Shown here piece by piece: positions 5,013-8,955 of a stretch of 8,955 nt of DNA. Numbering within the stretch: position 1 is the stretch's first letter; every line of letters begins with the position of its first letter. Origin of the DNA: Cocleimonas sp. Lineage in GTDB: Bacteria; Pseudomonadota; Gammaproteobacteria; Thiotrichales; Thiotrichaceae. The position numbers were made by a program, and so were the translations under genes. The notes below the pieces were generated by a model that was not told the origin of the DNA, made no database searches, and saw nothing but the letters and a program-made list of their open reading frames with translations. The stretch spans positions 1-8,955 of the forward strand of contig JAGLBQ010000136.1 in assembly GCA_023146675.1 (NCBI GenBank), read 5' to 3'.

Positions 5013-6524
5013 CTACTCCACTACCTTACCCAACCACTGGCGAATAATCGCCATTTCATTCTGAGTTGCAGAGCGATTTGCAAAACCAGAAACTTGCACT
5101 AGCGCACGTGATGCGGGTTGAATCTCGATGGTTAAACAACGTTTTTTATTTAATCGCAATGAAATAATGGCTGATTCTTGGAGATTGCAATGCTCACTAT
5201 ACGATGCAACGCAGTGTTCCATCGCTTCACCTTCATCAAATAAGGATTGTGTTGAGGTAAGCTCTATAAATGTCCAGCGCTTGTTTTTGTGTGTGAGTCC
5301 CCATTCCCAGCCATAGCTCTTCCAATGATATGACACGTTTTTATAGGGGTAAGACGTTGCCTGACGTGCTGCAATGCGCCCTAAGCGTCCTTGTTCCTCC
5401 GTTGCGCGCTCAATAGCACTTAAGCGACGCGTTTCTGCTTGACGTGCCATTTTAATTCGACGTTCTACCTGAGAGGCATGGTATTCAACGCTATCACGTA
5501 ATACCTTTTCAAAGCTACGCCCTATCATGCTAAAGCACTTATCTTCTTTGCTGAATTCTGTGTATTGATGACGTGCCCATTTCAAAATATGCGATGCTTG
5601 TACGCCAAAGAGTCTATCTTGATGTAATGTTAACCAATTGACCATGCTATACCAAAAATCAACATCCTTTGGATTGGCAGGGTTAAGTAAGTCAATGCAA
5701 TAAGCTTCATTATTTACCAATAAATCATAATGTGCTTCACATCCACCCAGTCGCATCACCTCCGTATAGAGAACCGCTTTTTTAGCATTTGGCTGTGTAT
5801 TGCACTGTGCTAATTGATGCCATATTTTTTGATTTACAACCTGCCATGAAAAATGCTTCGCCAATTGTTTCAAGCTTCCGCCTTGTGTGTAGGCAATATA
5901 AACAAATAACCATTGCAGATTGGCGGGTGTTGCTGTTTTCAACCAATGTTTTGGCAAAAAATCAGGTTTTTCATAGCGCACAAATAAATGCTCTAATAAG
6001 CTGGTATTGCCATTGCAATGCCAAGTTAATGGGCTGCGAATCCAAAATTCTGCCAAAATACAAATATTCTGCACCAGAATCGTTTTATCCATATAAGCCT
6101 GTTTGATAATCGCTAGATTTGCCGTTGACAAGCGTGCAGACTGTTGTGGCAATAATGCGGTTAAACCCTGTGCTAAATAGAGGTCATACCAGTCAGTCAT
6201 ACGATGAATAAGGTTTTCCGATGCTTTCACACGCTCATTTACTACAGGCTCTGAAAACGTAGGTGCTACCAATGAAAGTGCACTTAAAGACTCAGCAAAG
6301 GCATTACCCAAAGTGGGCTGAGGATAAAGTAATGCATTAAGATACTCCTGATCCTTTTTAGCAATCTCTGTATCATTATTAATTGTATTCTCTTGCCTCT
6401 CATACGGTGTTGTAAAAGGCTTTCCATTGTAATAATTATGCGTTAAATGATACTCGCGCGCTTGCTCCTCCGCCATTTTACGGTAATGATTTTTTAGTGT
6501 TTCCTTCGCGGATATGTTTTTCAT
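5013..6524 (-). CDS. PcfJ-like protein
   Basis: A 503-residue, probably cytoplasmic protein with no signal peptide or membrane helix. The C-terminal part (about 405-503) carries the PcfJ-like domain: WTFIELTSTQSLFDEGEAME, then HCVASY at 437-442, a second Cys/His-rich spot (SEHC, 443-446), SAIISLRL and RCLTIEI. The conserved EG..M..HCV.SY..  pattern with Cys438 suggests a metal-binding or catalytic site, but no activity is known. The family is named after a gene on the enterococcal conjugative plasmid pCF10, yet chromosomal copies occur in gammaproteobacteria. The N-terminal 80 residues are polar; about 80-400 is helical and repeat-free by eye, with a basic stretch (about 355-385, RRIKMARQAETRRLSAIERA). 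The start at 6524 has only a weak GAG upstream. A sigma-54-type promoter lies about 45 bases before it. No transfer or mobilisation genes are adjacent, so a conjugation role has no support here. Confidence 0.75.
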   Translation of the reverse strand: MKNISAKETLKNHYRKMAEEQAREYHLTHNYYNGKPFTTPYERQENTINNDTEIAKKDQEYLNALLYPQPTLGNAFAESLSALSLVAPTFSEPVVNERVKASENLIHRMTDWYDLYLAQGLTALLPQQSARLSTANLAIIKQAYMDKTILVQNICILAEFWIRSPLTWHCNGNTSLLEHLFVRYEKPDFLPKHWLKTATPANLQWLFVYIAYTQGGSLKQLAKHFSWQVVNQKIWHQLAQCNTQPNAKKAVLYTEVMRLGGCEAHYDLLVNNEAYCIDLLNPANPKDVDFWYSMVNWLTLHQDRLFGVQASHILKWARHQYTEFSKEDKCFSMIGRSFEKVLRDSVEYHASQVERRIKMARQAETRRLSAIERATEEQGRLGRIAARQATSYPYKNVSYHWKSYGWEWGLTHKNKRWTFIELTSTQSLFDEGEAMEHCVASYSEHCNLQESAIISLRLNKKRCLTIEIQPASRALVQVSGFANRSATQNEMAIIRQWLGKVVE

Positions 6525-6566
6525 GGTAATCTCACTTTTCTATCTTTTTTATAGATAACTCAGTAA

Positions 6567-6584
6567 TTGCAAGTTTGATGCCAG
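6567..6584 (-). promoter_or_regulatory. Sigma-54 (RpoN) promoter of the PcfJ-like gene
   Basis: On the minus strand the site reads CTGGCAT, five bases, then TTGCA. This matches the RpoN consensus (YTGGCAC, N5, TTGCW) at all but one base. The GG (6582-6581) and GC (6570-6569) doublets are exactly 12 bases apart as required. Predicted transcription start is near 6557, giving a leader of about 33 bases before the ATG at 6524. An enhancer-binding activator would be needed. Confidence 0.6.
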
Positions 6585-6698
6585 TTTTTTTGTATGGGGT
6601 AAAATATTTTTATCTTGTTGTTATTTATATAAAAATAAATTTTAAAGAGAAGATAATAATGTGAAGGATTTTTCTGGTTTGAAAAATTTAGTATTTAT

Positions 6699-6712
6699 TA
6701 GAATATATTCTA
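6699..6712. promoter_or_regulatory. 14-base palindrome, possible activator site
   Basis: TAGAATATATTCTA is a perfect palindrome about 140 bases upstream of the predicted sigma-54 start point. That is within the usual distance for an enhancer-binding protein site. It consists mostly of A and T, so chance is a real alternative. Confidence 0.3.
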
Positions 6713-6796
6713 TTTTTCTAGATACATTGTTTTGCGATGTTTTTGGGCGGTGTAATCGGTTTGCGATATTGCATAAACTATAAGCTATATGTTTTT

Positions 6797-6826
6797 CATT
6801 GGGGGCTAGGCTCAATGTTTTTATTT
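6797..6826 (+). terminator. Intrinsic terminator with no gene upstream
   Basis: CATTGGG (6797-6803) pairs with CTCAATG (6811-6817), including one G-U pair, with a seven-base loop, followed directly by TTTTTATTT. This is a typical Rho-independent terminator on the plus strand. The only gene upstream within 300 bases points the other way, so it would end either a small RNA or a long grpE leader started further upstream. Confidence 0.5.
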
Positions 6827-6877
6827 ATCCGTACGGTACAATAAATCATAACTCAATCAAAAAAAAACCATTTTCCT

Positions 6878-6905
6878 CTTGAATTCACCACCATAAACCT
6901 TACCT
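6878..6905 (+). promoter_or_regulatory. Sigma-32-like heat-shock promoter of grpE
   Basis: CCTCTTGAA contains the heat-shock -35 core CTTGAA (6878-6883), and 14 bases later comes CCTTACCT (6898-6905), an imperfect match to the CCCCAT-T -10. The start would be about 60 bases before the grpE ATG. The same arrangement recurs before dnaK. Confidence 0.45.
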
Positions 6906-6972
6906 TATACGCAGTTATTAAGGCTAGCGGATACTAGCATCTCAAAAAATCATCATTCTATAGAGACACACT

Positions 6973-7590
6973 ATGAGTAGCGAAAAAAGTTCGGCTGAGC
7001 AAGCCACAGGCGCTGTTAATCTTGACGGAAAAGCAGAGTCGCCGATTGAAAACAACCCAAATCCTACCGAGTCGTCTGAGGTTGAAATATCAGAGGCAGA
7101 TTTACCTCATGCGGAACAAACAGAAGATGCGATTGAGGCATTGCGCGAAGAGCTAAGAAAGGCAGAGGAAAAGGCAGAGGAAAGTTGGGAGACATTAGTC
7201 CGTTTGCAAGCGGAGATGGCTAATCAACGTAAGCGCAATGAAAAACAGGTTTCGGATGCGCATAAGTTTGCAGCAAAGAGCTTTGTTGAACAACTTTTGC
7301 CTGTGATTGATAGTTTGGAGATGGGGTTAAAAGCAGAGGGTGATCTAGAGAGTATTCGTGAAGGCATGAATCTCACCTTAAAGCAGTTTGAATCCTTAAT
7401 GGAAAAGCAGAATTTAGAATCTGTTGATCCATTAGGTGAAAAGTTTGACCCTGAGTTGCATCAGGCAATGGCGATGCAGCCAAGTGATGAGTACGAGGAT
7501 GGTGTCGTTGCTGCGGTTGTGCAAAAAGGTTATACCTTAAATGGTCGCTTAGTTCGCCCTGCAATGGTGATGGTTGCAAAAAATGGATAG
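6973..7590 (+). CDS. grpE: GrpE, nucleotide-exchange factor of DnaK
   Basis: A 205-residue cytoplasmic cochaperone. It works as a dimer that opens the nucleotide site of DnaK, releasing ADP during the folding cycle, and acts as a thermosensor. Residues 1-50 are acidic and disordered. About 50-105 is the long dimerising coiled coil (ALREELRKAEEKAEESWETLVRLQAEMANQRKR). The four-helix part spans about 105-145 (FVEQLLPVIDSLEMGLK). The C-terminal beta domain carries the family signature near 180-202: VVAAVVQKGYTLNGRLVRPAMVMV. The length is normal. The ATG is preceded only by a weak AGAGA. It lies 112 bases before dnaK on the same strand, the order seen in many gammaproteobacteria but not in E. coli. 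No hrcA gene precedes it. Confidence 0.97.
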   Translation: MSSEKSSAEQATGAVNLDGKAESPIENNPNPTESSEVEISEADLPHAEQTEDAIEALREELRKAEEKAEESWETLVRLQAEMANQRKRNEKQVSDAHKFAAKSFVEQLLPVIDSLEMGLKAEGDLESIREGMNLTLKQFESLMEKQNLESVDPLGEKFDPELHQAMAMQPSDEYEDGVVAAVVQKGYTLNGRLVRPAMVMVAKNG

Positions 7591-7597
7591 CTTGTAG

Positions 7598-7625
7598 CTT
7601 GAATTATACGAAATAAACCACACTT
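7598..7625 (+). promoter_or_regulatory. Sigma-32-like heat-shock promoter of dnaK
   Basis: AGCTTGAA gives the -35 core CTTGAA (7598-7603). After 14 bases comes CCACACTT (7618-7625), which matches the heat-shock -10 in C, C, C, A and T. CTTGAATT and ATAAACC occur at the same spacing here and before grpE. It would allow dnaK to be expressed separately from grpE. Confidence 0.4.
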
Positions 7626-7660
7626 AACTAGCTATTGTAGAAACACACACAGAATATAAA

Positions 7661-7685
7661 ACTAGCCTGTCATTTAAAGGCTGTA
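7661..7685 (+). repeat. Small hairpin in the dnaK leader
   Basis: AGCCT and AGGCT, nine bases apart, can form a five-pair stem within this stretch, just before the GGAG ribosome-binding site (7693-7696) of dnaK. There is no U-tract, so it is not a terminator; an mRNA-stability or translational role is possible. Confidence 0.25.
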
Positions 7686-7702
7686 AAAAATTGGAGAAAG
7701 TC

Positions 7703-8955
7703 ATGGGAAAAATTATTGGAATAGATTTAGGTACCACCAATTCTTGCGTTGCGGTCATGGAAGGTGATGCCCCAAAAGTTATTGAAAATGCTGAGGGAGA
7801 TCGTACTACGCCTTCTGTTATCGCATTTTCTGATGATCAGGTCTTAGTGGGTCAGCCTGCAAAGCGTCAGGCGGTAACAAACCCTGAAAATACATTGTAT
7901 GCAATTAAACGTTTAATTGGACGTACTTTTGAGGAAGATGCGGTACAAAAAGATATTAAATTAGTGCCTTATAAAATCATCAAAGCAGACAATGGTGACG
8001 CATGGGTTGAGGCAAATGGTAAGAAAATGTCTCCTCCTGAAGTGTCAGCGCGTATTTTGCAAAAACTAAAAAAAGACGCAGAAGCTTATTTAGGTGAGGA
8101 AGTAACGGAAGCGGTTATTACCGTTCCTGCTTATTTTAATGACTCACAGCGTCAGGCAACGAAAGATGCGGGTAAGATTGCTGGCTTGGAAGTTAAGCGT
8201 ATTATCAATGAGCCAACCGCTGCGGCATTAGCTTTTGGAATGGATAAGTCAGCAGGCGATAGTACTATTGCTGTGTATGACCTCGGTGGTGGTACGTTTG
8301 ATGTATCCATTATCGAAATTGCTGAGATTGATGGTGAGTATCAGTTTGAAGTATTGGCAACGAATGGTGATACGTTCTTGGGTGGTGAAGATTTTGATAT
8401 GCGCCTTATCGATTATCTTGCTGATGAGTTCAAAAAAGATAATAGTGTTGATCTGCATAATGATCCACTTGCGCTACAGCGTCTTAAAGAAGCGGCTGAA
8501 AAAGCAAAAATTGAGCTATCATCAACGTCACAAACAGAAGTTAATCTTCCGTATGTAACGGCTGATGCATCAGGTCCTAAGCATTTGAATGTTAAAGTGA
8601 CCCGTGCAAAATTAGAATCATTAGTTGAAGACTTGGTAAAGCGCACCATTGATCCTTGCGCCGTTGCTTTAAAAGATGCCGATCTATCAGCAAGTGAAAT
8701 TGACGACATTATTTTGGTGGGTGGTCAGTCACGTATGCCAATGGTGCAAGAAGAAGTAACTAACTTCTTTGGTAAAGCGCCACGTAAAGATGTGAATCCT
8801 GATGAAGCGGTAGCGGTTGGTGCGGCGATTCAAGGCGGTGTGTTAGGTGGAACGGTTACTGATGTTCTCTTATTAGATGTTACTCCATTGTCATTAGGTA
8901 TTGAGACAATGGGCGGAGTAATGACTAAGTTGATCGAAAAGAACACGACGATCCC
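7703..8955 (+). CDS. dnaK: DnaK (Hsp70) chaperone, N-terminal two thirds
   Basis: The first 417 residues of the ATP-dependent chaperone that, with GrpE and DnaJ, binds exposed hydrophobic segments and refolds proteins. The frame stays open to the window edge. The complete ATPase domain is present: phosphate-1 loop IGIDLGTTNSCVAV at 5-18, the VPAYFND segment, NEPTAAALAFG, phosphate-2 loop DLGGGTFD at 193-200, and adenosine motif ILVGGQSRMPMV. The interdomain linker VLLLDV lies at 388-393, followed by the start of the substrate-binding domain (PLSLGIETMGG...KNTTIP). Catalytic residues including the Thr of DLGGGT are intact, and the numbering stays within one of E. coli. The start is fixed by the canonical MGKIIGIDLGTTNS and by GGAG six bases upstream. 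It follows grpE on the same strand and dnaJ would be expected next. Confidence 0.98.
   Translation, partial: MGKIIGIDLGTTNSCVAVMEGDAPKVIENAEGDRTTPSVIAFSDDQVLVGQPAKRQAVTNPENTLYAIKRLIGRTFEEDAVQKDIKLVPYKIIKADNGDAWVEANGKKMSPPEVSARILQKLKKDAEAYLGEEVTEAVITVPAYFNDSQRQATKDAGKIAGLEVKRIINEPTAAALAFGMDKSAGDSTIAVYDLGGGTFDVSIIEIAEIDGEYQFEVLATNGDTFLGGEDFDMRLIDYLADEFKKDNSVDLHNDPLALQRLKEAAEKAKIELSSTSQTEVNLPYVTADASGPKHLNVKVTRAKLESLVEDLVKRTIDPCAVALKDADLSASEIDDIILVGGQSRMPMVQEEVTNFFGKAPRKDVNPDEAVAVGAAIQGGVLGGTVTDVLLLDVTPLSLGIETMGGVMTKLIEKNTTI

Larger units (their letters stand above)
6525..6972. other. 448-base divergent intergenic region between the PcfJ-like gene and grpE
   Basis: No convincing gene is seen. 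It is very AT-rich and holds, from left to right: a sigma-54-type promoter pointing left (6567-6584), an AT hairpin (ATTTTTC/GAAAAAT, 6668-6687), a 14-base palindrome (6699-6712), two TTTGCGAT copies 29 bases apart (6731-6738 and 6760-6767), an intrinsic terminator pointing right (6797-6826), a heat-shock-like promoter (6878-6905) and a small inverted repeat in the grpE leader (GCTAG/CTAGC, 6923-6938). Confidence 0.7.

Noticed and set aside
5789..6106. Open frame of 105 codons on the plus strand
   Set aside because: It is antisense within the PcfJ-like gene, which has a recognisable domain and continuous coding character over 503 codons.
6668..6687. Hairpin ATTTTTC/GAAAAAT as a terminator
   Set aside because: The stem is almost only A-T pairs and has no U-tract on either strand; it is better explained by the AT-rich composition.
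8235..8709. Several open frames overlapping dnaK on both strands
   Set aside because: They lie wholly inside the highly conserved dnaK reading frame and are shadows of its codons.

Overview
The window looks like chromosomal DNA of a fairly AT-rich gammaproteobacterium. The best pointers are a DnaK and a GrpE of proteobacterial type, a YiaA/YiaB-family membrane protein next to a PspA/IM30 protein, Shine-Dalgarno sites of standard form and short intergenic gaps. A sulfur- or methane-oxidising relative would fit, but nothing here fixes the genus. No tRNA, rRNA, CRISPR array or insertion sequence was seen.

Layout. (1) Positions 1-2427, minus strand: a run of three secreted proteins. Two paralogous periplasmic PDZ-domain proteins flank an alpha-carbonic-anhydrase homologue. 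The anhydrase fold is clear, but two of the three zinc-ligand histidines and the proton-shuttle histidine are replaced, so it is probably a catalytically dead or repurposed protein. The downstream PDZ gene runs off the left edge. (2) 2645-3379, plus: a Cro/CI-type (XRE) regulator of 244 residues, divergent from the PDZ cassette. (3) 3605-4554, plus: a two-gene operon encoding a YiaAB two-helix inner-membrane protein and a YjfJ-like PspA/IM30 protein, probably concerned with envelope stress. (4) 4591-4803, minus: a 70-residue protein with two membrane helices, facing the pspA-like gene across a perfect 22-base palindrome. (5) 5013-6524, minus: a 503-residue PcfJ-like protein of unknown function, preceded by a close match to a sigma-54 promoter. 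(6) 6973-8955, plus: grpE followed by the first two thirds of dnaK. Each is preceded by a heat-shock (sigma-32-like) promoter candidate, and the two candidates share the same spacing.

The most unusual parts are the PDZ / pseudo-carbonic-anhydrase / PDZ cassette, which may be an undescribed periplasmic assembly, and the PcfJ-like gene with its apparent sigma-54 control. The 448-base gap between the PcfJ-like gene and grpE also holds an intrinsic terminator on the plus strand with no gene in front of it, which may mark the end of a small RNA or of an attenuated grpE leader. Much of the window has an envelope or protein-quality-control flavour (PDZ proteins, YiaAB/PspA, GrpE/DnaK). That the groups act together is only inference.
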